DNA of 64,000 nucleotides, from NCBI GenBank assembly GCA_900491605.1, contig UESW01004374.1, forward strand, positions 746,825 to 810,824, in the 5' to 3' direction. The DNA is from Calamus simplicifolius (taxonomy: Eukaryota; Streptophyta; Magnoliopsida; Arecales; Arecaceae). A program made the position numbers and the translations under genes. Below, piece after piece: positions 25,646 through 38,570 of the stretch. Under the pieces are notes generated by a model that worked only from the letters and a program-made list of their open reading frames with translations, was not told the origin of the DNA and made no database searches. How positions within the stretch are numbered: position 1 is the stretch's first letter; each line of letters starts with the position of its first letter.

Positions 25646-28600
25646 ATGGACAAGCAACTAGCGATTTAGGAAGGATCTACAGACGAAAAGGTTCGTTTTT
25701 TGACCTGTTTCAATTTTTTTTTCATGATCCGCGTCTTGTTCGGCCACACAGGGCCGAACATAGGCCTTCTGATCGGTCCTGATTGGCCGAACAATGAACT
25801 TCTGTTCCGCCACACAGGGCCAAACAAAAGCGTTTTCATGATCCACCCTGTGTGGCCGAACAGAAGGCTTCTGTTCGGCCAGGATGGGCCGAATAGGAGC
25901 CCTCTGTCCAGTCCATTTCGATCGAATAGAAGCTTTTGTTCGGTCACACAGGGCCGAACAAGGGGGTGGGGTTTAGGGTTTAGTCCTAGGGTTTAAATTG
26001 ATTATTTTTTGATCATGTAGGGCGATGCTTCAACCGAAGGCAACATGATTGGCTCTGAATGTGTGATGGATTATACAAATGAATTTATAACTTATGAGGT
26101 CTGATAATTTTTATTGCAATTATTTTATTAGTTCCCCAGACAACGTGTAAAATTTTTTACTAACATAAAACTTTTATTATGTAGATATTCAAGAGTAGAG
26201 AAGACTTGTGTAATTGGTGTCGGGAAGCTAGGAGGAGGAATGGATTTGTTGTTATTATTAAAACTTTTGATTTGGGTACTAATAGCAAGAAATCAAGAAT
26301 TGTACTTGCTTGCGAGAGGAGTGGTACCTGCAAAAGTAAAAGCATGAAGACAAATGGATCAAAGACCTGGGCCAGTGGCACTAAGAAGTGTGGATGTCCC
26401 TGCATTAAGAGAAAAGAAATTGGACACTGCAGATGATTGGATATTAATGGTCATTTGTGGATTGCACAATCATTCGGCTGCAAAGCATCTCAAGGGGCAC
26501 TTATATGCTGGACGATTATCGAAGCAGGAGACTTCATTGTTAGTGGATATGTCGAAGACTTTGGTTCGGCCAAAGGCCATATTGTCCACATTGAAGCAAA
26601 GGGATGACTTCAATGTTACGTGCATGAAGACGATCTACAATGCACGACAGAGGTGTAAGGTTGTAGAGAAAGCTGGGAGATCTCAGATGCAACATCTTCT
26701 GGGTAAATTATCTGAGTAAAAGTACATTGAGTGGCATAGAAATTGTATTGAGTCTGATGTTGTGCGTGACTTATTTTGGGCTCATCCTGGCAGCATAGAT
26801 TTGTTACGTGCATTTTCTCATGTTTTGATAATAGATTGTACGTACAAGACGAATAGATATCGTCTTCCTCTCTTAGAGATTGTGGGGGTGACATCAACTA
26901 ACCTCACATTTTCTATTGCTTTTACATACATGGACTCTGAGCATAAAGATAACTATACATGCACATTAGAGAGATTGCGCAGTGTCATGGACGCTGATGT
27001 TCTGCCTGAGGTGATAGTCACAGATCAAGACTTGGCTCTATTGAATGCAATTCAGAAGGTATTTCCTACGGCAACACATTTGTTATGTAGATGACATATT
27101 AGTAGGAATATTTGGCCCAGTGTAAAAGATTATTTGAAACGAAGGAGAAATGAGATAAGTTTATAATGAGTTGGAATATACTAGTGTTGTTAACCACAAA
27201 AGACAAGTATAACGATCACTGGAGTGCACTCTAGAGAGAGTTTAGTACCTATCTAGATGCTTTACGGTATGTGTCAAATATTTGGCTGAGCAAGTTCAAG
27301 GAAATATTTGTCGCAGCGTGGACGGACGTATGTAGACGCTACGGAAATGTGACAACTAATAGGTATCATAAGAAATTGATTAATTTTAGAAATTTATAAT
27401 TTAATTATGTATTTATTATCTAATTTTTATTTAATTTTATTTACTTTACTAGGGCTGAAAGTGCACATGCAAGGCTTAAAAGATAGCTTGGATCAAGCCA
27501 AGGGACTTTCGAGTCATCTTGGACAAAAATTCATAGTTTGATTGAGTTGTAGTACAGTGACATCAAAGCCTCATTTGAAAAGAGTTTGACGGTTGTGCAA
27601 TACAACTTCAAGCTTACTGAATTCAAAGAACTGCAAGGTTTTATATCTATAACTGCATTAAATCATATCCTCACCTAAGCGAACCGAACCAATTCAATTA
27701 GGATTGATGAATCAGTTTGTGGGTGTGTTATTCGATGCATACATGGATTACCATGCGCTCATGAGATTATACGTTACAGAATGGAAGGTCGGCCTATTCT
27801 CCTCGACTGCATAGATCCTCATTGAAGAAAACTTGTTATGTTGCCTGCTTCAAATGTGCAAATTATGAAGCTGAGCTGTGAACCAGAGTTGGATATAATT
27901 ACTAAGAAATTCAAGCAATTAGATGGAGCTTCTAAATTGCAGATGTTAAGGAAATTAAGAGAGATTGCAAGCCCAAATAGTACTTCTCTTGAAGAACCTG
28001 CAAAAAGAATGATCGGTTCACGTGGCCGCACTTCATTGAATGTTGATACGTCTACTCGCTATGATCCTTTTGCCTTTGAGTTGGTTCTCTTTAGACAAGA
28101 TAGTTACTCACCTGGTATGGACATTCCACTGACTCTAGTACAAAAGAGGCAACCGAGAAAAAAGGTAAGAAGCATGGAGTATCGTGCCGGTGTGTATCGG
28201 GGCATGCCGATGCGTGCACGGCCCATGCTGCTTATTATTAGCCATTTATTATTAGCATGCGATAGTTTGTAATATCATTCGATATGGTTTGCAAGTTTTT
28301 CGTCCTCAAACCCGTTCATATAAGCTAACAATCTATATTGATCAAATTTTAGATGGGTTAAGGCCGTTCATCTAGCATATCAAGGATGTAAAAGCTGATG
28401 GCAACTGCGGATTCAGAGTAATAGCTGACTTTCTTGGATTTGGAGAGGAGGATTGGCGCCATGTTAGGAAGGATTTATTACACGAGTTACAAAGTCATTC
28501 AGAACACTATTGCGCTTTATTTTTTATCGAAGGGAGGTTTGACGAGATCGCTCAAGCATTATCATATTTTGAGAATTGTCCACCATCTGACCGATGGATG

Positions 28601-29009
28601 GCATTATCGGATATGGGGCACCTTATAGCATTCTGCTATAACGTTGTCCTATACCACCTCTCCTTGCAACAATGTCTTACATTTCTACCTCTTAAATCAG
28701 TGCCTCTTCCTCTTCTATCCCGCAAAGACATTGCAGTAGCATTCGTAAATGGCAATCATTTTGTGGATGTATTAATTAAATGTCTCTTACTCATCCTTAA
28801 ATGACTCATAAATCATTTTGTTTACTAATTTATTTATTTTGTAAGTGTTTCTGTTGCTGGGTCATCCCATTTCCCCAATAGCAAGCAACTGGTGAAGATA
28901 TCATTTATCTTGTACTTCCGGATGGGCAACTTCTTATGAATCTAGGATTCAACAGTTCAAACAAATGATCTCGTCAGATGTTATTATTAACGAGATTGTT
29001 GAGTTGTAG
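25646..29009 (+). pseudogene. Mutator-like (MULE) transposase with C-terminal OTU protease, decayed
   Basis: A MULE transposase gene with an OTU-type cysteine protease, a fusion known from plant MULEs. Exons are about 25646-25690, 26021-26098, 26185-27362, 27453-28164, 28296-28803 and 28845-29009. In order the sequence shows a FAR1/GCM1-WRKY-like zinc region (LACERSG, KKCGCP, GLHNH), a DDE core (LIIDCTYKTNRY, VIVTDQDLAL), a SWIM finger (CGCVIRCIHGLPCAHE, 27718-27768) and an OTU domain with KADGNCGFR (catalytic Asp and Cys, 28397-28408) and NGNHFV (catalytic His, 28757). Stops replace expected residues at 25667 (Gln), 26717 (Gln), 27092 (Trp in CRWH), in AL-W-REF near 27230 (Trp), near 27484 and 27549 (Gln), near 27822 (Trp), 28373 (Gln) and near 28892. 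A frameshift lies near 26405. It cannot encode a working transposase. Confidence 0.88.
25691..26020 (+). repeat. MULE intron 1 with palindromic GTTCGGCC repeats
   Basis: Donor 'gaaaag|gttcg' and acceptor 'catgtag|ggcgat', both phase 0. Inside, 25735-25965 is a tandem/inverted array of GTTCGGCC...GGCCGAAC elements about 23-27 bp long ('gttcggccacacagggccg' is typical), joined by AGGCTTCTGTTCGG-like links. At least five full or partial palindromes are visible. No sequence outside this intron in the window shares them. Confidence 0.8.
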
Positions 29010-29353
29010 AGTACAATTTTTATCAATATACAAAGTTGTATAATGTTTGACATTTAATATATAGTGCATTCTTTTTTTAGTTGACTGAGTGGGCCGATGC
29101 ATGCTGGGGCATAACATGCCCATGCCGGGGCGTGCCGATGCATGTCCAGGAGTGTCAATTATCAAGAAGTTTATGGAAGTTGACATCACACCTCATTGTT
29201 GATTGATGTGTCATTAATTGTCTTTGTTGATTGATGCCATGACCTCACAAATTCAGTAATCCATGCCGGAGTGTGCCGATTGACCCGTGTTGGAGTGAGA
29301 AATAAAAAATGCTCATAAATCCATGCTTGGAGTAGCATCATATATACACTAAT
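29010..29353. other. Spacer with ATGCCGGGGCGTGCCGATGC-like motifs
   Basis: No gene. 29085-29150 and 29260-29300 contain variants of 'catgccggggcgtgccgatg', also seen inside the MULE intron near 28190-28240. These are short GC-rich dispersed repeats of unknown origin. Confidence 0.5.
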
Positions 29354-29962
29354 CTATCTAAAGAATGCCCTAGATACAATCCCCAACTGACGATATAAAT
29401 GAGCCAAGGCACCAGCACCCCAGTCATATGTGCTCACCCTATCCAGATCCCAAAGTAGAGAAAGATAAGCTATAGGCACCCTTGTCTCGCTCTTATCAAC
29501 AAAGAGTGTGCACCCTAACAAAAATAGAAAATATTCTCGCACTGCACACTCTATCCTATGGTGGCTATCTCTATCAGATACAGCATGAAAATGACTCTTC
29601 AACTACTCTAACCTCACAGACTGACCGCGTACTGATAGCACCTTCTGATGCGCGTCTACCTATGACACACCCAACAACTCCACTAGTAGGTCCTTAGCAT
29701 CCCGATCACTCATTCTATCATATGATAGTGACACTGAGGCACCCATAATACTAATTCCTAATATGACGGCAATGTCATCCAACATGATCGTCAACACCTG
29801 TCCATGAACGGTTAACGTACGATTCAATCCCTTCGTCACATATCCCAGATCAATCAGTGGTATAGAATGTGTCAACCATGTAATTGATCTTTGTTTACTT
29901 GATCTTAGAAAAATTGACTCATATGAATTAGAACTTCGAAACCATTTCGAATTCCAACTCAA
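29354..29962 (-). pseudogene. Plant mobile domain (PMD) fragment
   Basis: Minus-strand segments match the plant mobile domain family (PF10536), found in MAIL-type proteins and in many transposon-carried genes. The upstream part (29962-29660) reads HGQVLTIMLDDIAVILG and then DLLVELLG. The downstream part (29602-29354) reads YFLFLLGCTLFVDKS, VPIAYLSLLWDLD, WGAGALAHLYRQLG. The two parts lie in different frames (shift near 29630) and no continuation to a complete domain is seen, so it is a broken fragment. It sits beside the MULE gene in opposite orientation, a placement common for PMD cargo of Mutator-like elements. Whether it belonged to this element is inference. Confidence 0.8.
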
Positions 29963-30654
29963 CCTTGCAAGGATTTAACGGTCAATTTAATCCATCAAGT
30001 GGCCATGGGATATAATCCTTTTTATCAAGGGAGATAAATCCTATCTTGATCAAACACCACCTTCATGTGCTTCATGTCATACCCAATCGACACCATATTT
30101 GCCACCCGTGGCTAGAGCGACATTTGCATATCGTCAAAGCATGATATTCCACACATGAGGTGCAATGAAGATCTTAAGTCAAAGGATCACTTGCACCACT
30201 ATCATCAAAGATCAACCATCGACATTATATAGAATGAATATCCATGTGGGATCTCTGTACGGGTCATCCAATGCATCGTTACAATAATGAACATCCACAC
30301 ACCTATCCAAGTATCTCCATACTTCAGCTTGTGAGATCAGCTGCTCACCACAACGGTGAAGATATGTAATATATGCTAGTCTTATCGATGTTCGACAGTA
30401 CCCAGTCCTGTCTACGCATCGACTAGAAAAATTTAATGAATCGAACCATAATGTGCAATTTTGGATCTCACAATTTTTAATCTCTATTACAAATTCCATA
30501 TGCATAGTTTGCATTTTTTTGGACTTTATCTCACATGTTAAATATATCTAATATATATAAATTACATCCAGATAGATAAAGAAACCAATAATTTGATTTG
30601 CATTCATAAAGAAATGTGTACAAACTAGAATCTAATCCGATTGGATCTATGGCA
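29963..30654. other. Spacer between PMD fragment and copia block
   Basis: A 100-codon minus-strand open frame (30212-30514) has no feature I recognise. It could be a decayed continuation of the PMD gene or chance. No LTR for the copia block is visible here, so the copia 3' end is truncated. Confidence 0.4.
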
Positions 30655-33600
30655 CACACTAACAATCTCCCACTTGCACTAGAGCCAATCACCCATGTAT
30701 CTAATACCAAGTCACTCAGCATGACTATCATGCTTCTGCTGCGGCAGGACTTTAGTGAACGGATCGGCAATATTGTCATCCGTAGGGACTCGTTCTATTT
30801 TTGTATCATTTCATCCAATGATTTCTCTAATTACATGATATCTTATAAGTACAAGACCTTTGATGATACCTTGGCTCCTTGGCTTGCGCAATAGCTCCAT
30901 TGTTATCACAATACAAGAATACTGGATTAATAATTCTTGGAACCACTCCAAGTTTAGTGATAAACTGTTTGATCCAAACCGCTTCTTTAGCTGCATCTGA
31001 TGCTGCAATGTACTCGACTTTAGTTGTAGAGTCGGCGGTCGTCTCCTGCTTGGAACTCTTCCAGCTGACTGCACCACTATTGAGTGTGAACACGTAGCCT
31101 GATTGTGATTTATAATCATCTCCATCAGACTGAAAACTAGAATCCATGTAACCCCGAACTATAAGGTTGGATCCTCCATAAATCAAGAACATATCCTTAG
31201 TTCTTCGCAAGTACTTAAGGATATTCTTGACTGCCATCCAATATTTCTCACCAGGATTTGCTTGATATCTAGTCGTGATACTCAAGGCATAAGAAACATC
31301 AGGCCTCGTACATAGCATCGCATACATAATGGATCCAATTGCTGATGCATATGGTATCCTATCCATGTACTCTCTTTCTTCTTGGGTCTTAGGACTCATG
31401 TCCTTGGAGAGATGTACACCATGCGACATTGGCAGGAATCCCTTCTTGGATTCCTCCATGCTAAACTGCTTTAGCATCTTATCTATGTACGTAGATTGGG
31501 TCAATCTAAGCAACCTTCTAGTTCTATCTTTATAGATCTTTATACCAAGTATATAGGCTGCTTCTCCCAAATCCTTCAAGAAGAATTTACCTGACAACCA
31601 ATCCTTCACTTCTTTAAGGAAGGATACATTATTTTCTATTAATAATATGTTATCCATATATAATATCAAGAAAATAATATCACTCCCACTAACCTTCTTG
31701 TACACACATGGATCATCCTCATTTTTGATGAAATCAAACTCTTTGATTGTCACATCAAAGCGGATGTTCTAACTTCTAGAGGCTTGCTTAAGTCCATAAA
31801 TAGACCTTTGTAGCTTGCACACTTTCTTAGGATCTATGGATTCAAAACCCTCTCGTTGTGTCATATACACATCCTCCTCTAAATTTTCATTTAGGAAGGC
31901 ATTCTTGAATTCATCTACCAGATCTCATAGTCAAAATATGCTGCTATTGCAAGCAAAATCCTTATGGACTTATGCATGGCTACAGGTGAAAAGGTTTCAT
32001 CAAAGTCAACACCTTGTCTTTGCTTGTAACCTTTTGCAACTAGCCTTGCCTTATAGGTAATCACATTACCATCCATGTCGATCTTCTTCTTGAAAACCCA
32101 TTTGCACCCAATGGGTTTACCCCTTCAGATGGATCAACCAAGGTCCATACCTGGTTGTCACACATGGAGTCCATTTTAGATTTCATGGCCTCAAGCCATC
32201 TCTTGGAGTTAATGTCAAACATTGCCTCCTTGTAGTTGGTAGGCTCATCATCCTCTATAAGAAATACATATCTCTTAGGGATGTGAATTATCCTACTAGA
32301 TCTACGTAACTGGTGTATACTTGGAGCCACCTGTTGCTTTTCATGCAATGTCTGCCTGAATGTGGGTTGAGTCTCCTGCTCAACTCCCACTGTATTCGGC
32401 ATATGCTTCATTTCATCTAATGGGTCTATATAATTTGTGGTTCTTGAGCTTCACTAAGTTCAATCTTACTCCCACTACCCATTGTGAGAATCTCATTCTC
32501 TAGAAATATGGCATGTCTTGAGACAAACACCTTTTTCTCAAGTGGATGGTAGAAGTAATATCCTTTTGTTTGTTTTGGATATCCCACAAAATTGCATTTA
32601 TCAGATCTAGCTTCAAGCTTGTCTGATTCATTATGCTTCACATAAATGTAACAGCCTCAAACCCTTAAATGATTAAGGGATGGTTTCTTTCCAAGCCATA
32701 TCTCATAGCGAGTGAAGTTGACCGATTTAGATGGAACTCAGTTTAAGGTATATTCTGCAGTTTCTAGCGCATAACCCCAAAATATTTTGAAAGATCTGCA
32801 AGGCTCATCATGGAACGTACCATGTCTAACAATGTGCGATTTCTCCTTTCTGACACACCATTATGCTGTGGTGTACCAGGAGGAGTCCATTGAGAAAGAA
32901 TCTCATTCTCCTTCAAATAATCTATGAGCTCATGGCTCAAGTATTCACCACCTCGATGTGATCGAAGTATCTTAATACTCTTATCAGTTTATTTTTTTAC
33001 TTCACATCTAAATTCTTTGAACTTTTCAAAGGCTTCAGATTTGTACTTCATCAGATATACATAACCATATCTACTATGGTCATCTATGAACGTGATGAAA
33101 TAAGAAAAACCTCCTATGGCTTGAATGTTGATGGGTCACATACATCTGAATGTACTAAACCAAAATATTCAGTTGCTCGCTCATCTTTTCCGGTAAAAGG
33201 TGACTTGGTCATCTTGCCAAGTAAACATGACTTGCATTCCTCAAACGATTCCCAATCGAATGAGCCCAAATATCCATCTTTATGTAACTTAGTTAAACGA
33301 GTTTCATTTACATGGCCTAAGCGATAATGCCATAGGTACAAATCCCTAGAATTATTTGATTTTAATCTTTTTGATTCAATATTGAGATTAGGGGCTTGAA
33401 GATTAAGAACATAAATTCTGTTGAACAATTCAGCAGAACCAAAGAACATTTTGTTTCAAAAAATAGAAATACCTTTATTTTCAATTTCAAAAGAATATCC
33501 ATTCATTACTAAACATGAAACGGATATGATATTCTTTGTTATGTTCGGTACAAAGTAACAATTACTAAGTTCTATTACAAGCCCTGTGGGCAAAGATAAA

Positions 33601-34592
33601 AAGCAAATTCCTACAACTAATGCAGCAACATTTGCTCCATTTTTCATGCGTAGAATCACTCATCCTTCCCCATTCTTCTACTGTTTCTTATCATATGCAT
33701 ATTAATACAAATATGAGACCCACAATCGGTATCAATACCCAAGTGGAATAAGAAGTAATAGAAGAAAATATCTCAATTATGAATGTATCTGATGTTGAAG
33801 CATCAGTATGCTTCTTTTCTTTTAGACTTGCCAAATAAGCCCTGCAGTTATGCTTTCAATGCTCATCCTTGCCACAGAAGTGATATTTTCCTTTGGTTGC
33901 ATCCTTCTTGGCTATATTCTTCTTAATAATGCCTTTTGTTCGCTTGGTTGTCTTGGCCTTTTGGGCCTTATTCTTCTTCAGACGCTTCTTCTGAGTACCC
34001 AAAGATTCTACAATCATCAATTGCCCTTTATCTTTTTTGATGCTAGGCTCAACATTAGTCAGCATATTTGCAAGCTCTAGCAATGTAGCTTCAAGCCTGT
34101 TTATGTTGAAATTCAATACAAAATGCGAATAGCTAGGGGGAAATGACTGTAAAACCAAGTCAATACTCAGTTCATGGTCCATTAGGAAACCTAATCGTGC
34201 CAACTTCTCAATTAAATTGATCATTTTTAGCACGTGTTCACCCACTGATGAACCTTCAATCATTTTGCACTGAAACGGCTCTTTGGAGGTCTGAAACCTC
34301 TCATAGCAAGATTGTGCACCAAACAACTCTTGCAGGTGCAACAAAATCTCATGAGCATTTAAATGCTCATGCTGTTTTTGAAGATCTGGTGACATAGATG
34401 CCAACATCAAGCATGTGGTCATCTCTTCAGCATCTCTATGCCGATTGTATGCCAGAAGAACCTCAGTTAGAGCATCCACAGGTGGGACCTCTGATGTTGC
34501 CTCATCAAGGACATATAGGATTTTCTCAGATCATAGAATGATATTGATATTCCTTAGCCAATCATGAAAATTAGGTTCGGTTAGCTTGTTGG
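30655..34592 (-). mobile_element. Ty1/copia internal region, tandem copy A
   Basis: Minus-strand copia gag-pol of about 3.94 kb. In coding order: gag of UBN2 type (34479-33856; LMLASMSPDLQKQ) with knuckle CysxxCys near 33870 (YHFCGKDEH), a protease remnant (33659-33456), GAG pre-integrase (33449-33114; LWHYRLGHV, CKSCLLGKM), the integrase region (about 33100-32650), RT (32411-31753 and on; KARLVAKGYKQ-like part interrupted) and RNase H (SGYVFTLNSGAVSWKSSKQE, LYCDNNGAIAQAKE; about 31130-30870). The RT active-site motif reads YMDN where YVDD is expected. Stops and shifts break gag (TGA near 34529) and RT (Trp to TAG near 31770). No LTR lies at either side of this copy. Confidence 0.92.
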
Positions 34593-37500
34593 CACACTAA
34601 CAATCTCCCACTTGCACTAGAGCCAATCACCCATGTATCTAATACCAAGTCACTCAGCATGACTATCATGCTTCTGCTGCGGCAGGACTTTAGTGAACGG
34701 ATCGACAATATTGTCATCCGTGGGGACTCGTTCTATTTTTGTATCATTTCATCCAATGATTTCTCTAATTACATGATATCTTATAAGTACAAGACCTTTG
34801 ATGATACCTTGGCTCCTTGGCTTGCGCAATAGCTCCATTGTTATCACAATACAAGAATACTGGATTAATAATGCTTGGAACCACTCCAAGTTTAGTGATA
34901 AACTGTTTGATCCAAACCGCTTCTTTAGCTGCATCTGATGCTGCAATGTACTCGACTTTAGTTGTAGAGTCGGCGGTCGTCTCCTGCTTGGAACTCTTCC
35001 AGCTGACTGCACCACTATTGAGTGTGAACACGTAGCCTGATTGTGATTTATAATCATCTCCATCAGACTGAAAACTAGAATCCGTGTAACCCCGAACTAT
35101 AAGGTCGGATCCTCCATAAATCAAGAACATATCCTTAGTTCTTCGCAAGTACTTAAGGATATTCTTGACTGCCATCCAATATTTCTCACCAGGATTTGCT
35201 TGATATCTAGTCGTGATACTCAAGGCATAAGAAACATCAGGCCTCGTACATAGCATCGCATACATAATGGATCCAATTGCTGATGCATATGGTATCATAT
35301 CCATGTACTCTCTTTCTTCTTGGGTCTTAGGACTCATGTCCTTGGAGAGATGTACACCATGCGACATTGGCAGGAATCCCTTCTTGGATTCCTCCATGCT
35401 AAACTGCTTTAGCATCTTATCTATGTACGTAGATTGGGTCAATCTAAGCAACCTTCTAGTTCTATCTTTATAGATCTTTATACCAAGTATATAGGCTGCT
35501 TCTCCCAAATCCTTCAAGAAGAATTTACCTGACAACCAATCCTTCACTTCTTTAAGGAAGGATACATTATTTTCTATTAATAATATGTTATTCATATATA
35601 ATATCAAGAAAATAATATCACTCCCACTAACCTTCTTGTACACACATGGATCATCCTCATTTTTGATGAAATCAAACTCTTTGATTGTCACATCAAAGCG
35701 GATGTTCTAACTTCTAGAGGCTTGCTTAAGTCCATAAATAGACCTTTGTAGCTTGCACACTTTCTTAGGATCTATGGATTCAAAACCCTCTGGTTGTGTC
35801 ATATACACATCCTCCTCTAAATTTTCATTTAGGAAGGCATTCTTGAATTCATCTACCAGATCTCATAGTCAAAATATGCTGCTATTGCAAGCAAAATCCT
35901 TATGGACTTATGCATGGCTACAGGTGAAAAGGTTTCATCAAAGTCAACACCTTGTCTTTGCTTGTAACCTTTTGCAACTAGCCTTGCCTTATAGGTAATC
36001 ACATTACCATCCATGTCGATCTTCTTCTTGAAAACCCATTTGCACCCAATGGGTTTTATCCCTTCAGATGGATCAACCAAGGTCCATACCTGGTTGTCAC
36101 ACATGGAGTCCATTTCAGATTTCATGGCCTCAAGCCATCTCTTGGAGTTAATGTCAAACATTGCCTCCTTGTAGTTGGTAGGCTCATCATCCTCTATAAG
36201 AAATGCATATCTCTTAGGGATGTGAATTATCCTACTAGATCTACGTAACTGGTGTATACTTGGAGCCACCTGTTGCTTTTCATGCAATGTCTGCCTGAAT
36301 GTGGGTTGAGTCTCCTGCTCAACTCCCACTGTATTCGGCATATGCTTCATTTCATCTAATGGGTCTATATTAATTTGTGGTTCTTGAGCTTCACTAAGTT
36401 CAATCTTACTCCCACTACCCATTGTGAGAATCTCATTCTCTAGAAATATGGCATGTCTTGAGACAAACACCTTTTTCTCAAGTGGGTGGTAGAAGTAATA
36501 TCCTTTTGTTTGTTTTGGATATCCCACAAAATTGCATTTATCAGATCTAGCTTCAAGCTTGTCTGATTCATTATGCTTCACATAAATGTAACAGCCTCAA
36601 AACCTTAAATGATTAAGGGATGGTTTCTTTCCATGCCATATCTCATTGGGAGTGAAGTTGACCGATTTAGATGGAACTCAGTTTAAGGTATATTCTGCAT
36701 TTTCTAGCGCATAACCCCAAAATATTTTTGAAAAATCTGCAAGGCTCATCATGGAACGTACCATGTCTAACAATGTGCGATTTCTCCTTTCTGACACACC
36801 ATTATGCTGTGGTGTACCAGGAGGAGTCCATTGAGAAAGAATCTCATTCTCCTTCAAATAATCTATGAGCTCATGGCTCAAGTATTCACCACCTCGATGT
36901 GATCGAAGTATCTTAATACTCTTGTCAGTTTATTTTTCTACTTCACATCTAAATTCTTTGAACTTTTCAAAGGTTTCAGATTTGTACTTCATCAGATATA
37001 CATAACCATATCTACTATGGTCATCTATGAACGTGATGAAATAAGAAAAACCTCCTATGGCTTGAATGTTGATGGGTCACATACATCTGAATGTACTAAA
37101 CCAAAACATTCAGTTGCTCGCTCATCTTTTCCGGTAAAAGGTGACTTGGTCATCTTGCCAAGTAAACATGACTTACATTCCTCAAACGATTCCCAATCGA
37201 ATGAGCCCAAATATCCATCTTTATGTAACTTAGTTAAACGAGTTTCATTTACATGGCCTAAGTGATAATGCCATAGGTACAAATCCCTAGAATTATTTGA
37301 TTTTAATCTTTTTGATTCAATATTGAGAATAGGGGCTTGAAGATTAAGAACATAAATTCTGTTGAACAATTCAGCAGAACCAAAGAACATTTTGTTTCAA
37401 AAAATAGAAATACCTTTATTTCCAATTTCAAAAGAATACCCATTCATTACTAAACATGAAACGGATATGATATTCTTTGTTATGTTCGGTACAAAGTAAC

Positions 37501-38570
37501 AATTACTAAGTTCTATTACAAGCCCTGTGGGCAAAGATAAAAAGCAAATTCCTACAACTAATGCAGCAACATTTGCTCCATTTTTCATGCGTAGAATCAC
37601 TTCATCCTTCCCCATTCTTCTACTGTTTCTTATCATATGCATATTAATACAAATATGAGACCCACAATCGGTATCAATACCCAAGTGGAATAAGAAGTAA
37701 TAGAAGAAAATATCTCAATTATGAATGTACCTGATGTTGAAGCATCAGTATGCTTCTTTTCTTTTAGACTTGCCAAATAAGCCCTGCAGTTATGCTTTCA
37801 ATGCTCATCCTTGCCACAGAAGTGATATTTTCCTTTGGTTGCATCCTTCTTGGCTATATTCTTCTTAATAATGCCTTTTGTTCGCTTGGTTGTCTTGGCC
37901 TTTTGGGCCTTATTCTTCTTCAGACGCTTCTTCTGTGTGCCCAAAGATTCTACAATCATCAATTGCCCTTTATCCTTTTTGATGCTAGGCTCAACATTAG
38001 TCAGCATATTTGCAAGCTCTAGCAATGTAGCTTCAAGCCTGTTTATGTTGAAATTCAATACAAAATGCGAATAGCTAGGGGGCAATGACTGTAAAACCAA
38101 GTCAATACTCAGTTCATGGTCCATTAGGAAACCTAATCGTGCCAACTTCTCAATTAAATTGATCATTTTAGCACGTGTTCACCCACTGATGAACCTTCAA
38201 TCATTTTGCACTGAAACGGCTCTTTGGAGGTCTGGAACCTCTCATAGCAAGATTGTGCACCAAACAACTCTTGCAGGTGCAACAAAATCTCATGAGCATT
38301 TAAATGCTCATGCTGTTTTTGAAGATCTGGTGACATAGATGCCAACATCAAGCATGTGGTCATCTCTTCAGCATCTCTATGCCGATTGTATGCCAGAAGA
38401 ACCTCAGTTAGAGCATCCACAGGTGGGACCTCTGATGCTGCCTCATCAAGGACATATAGGATTTTCTCAGATCATAGAATGATATTGATATTCCTTAGCC
38501 AATCATGAAAATTAGGTTCGGTTAGCTTGTTGGATTCTAGGGTACCTCTGAGATTGATGTTCACACTCAT
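34593..38570 (-). mobile_element. Ty1/copia internal region, tandem copy B
   Basis: Head-to-tail second copy, offset about 3,940 bp and nearly identical to copy A. Gag starts at 38570 (MSVNINLRG) and carries the same TGA (near 38468) as copy A. The protease is better kept (DTDCGSH near 37670, where DTGASSH-type is usual). Pre-integrase is at 37390-37055 and the integrase end at 36881-36678 (PGTPQHNGVSERRN). The RT start is at 36581-35853 (GCKWVFKKK, KARLVAKGYKQRQG). The RT active site is YMNN, and RNase H follows. Both copies share the TAG in the RT S-W-N segment and the frameshift after FDYEIW. The shared lesions mean the duplication happened after the element was already dead. Confidence 0.93.
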
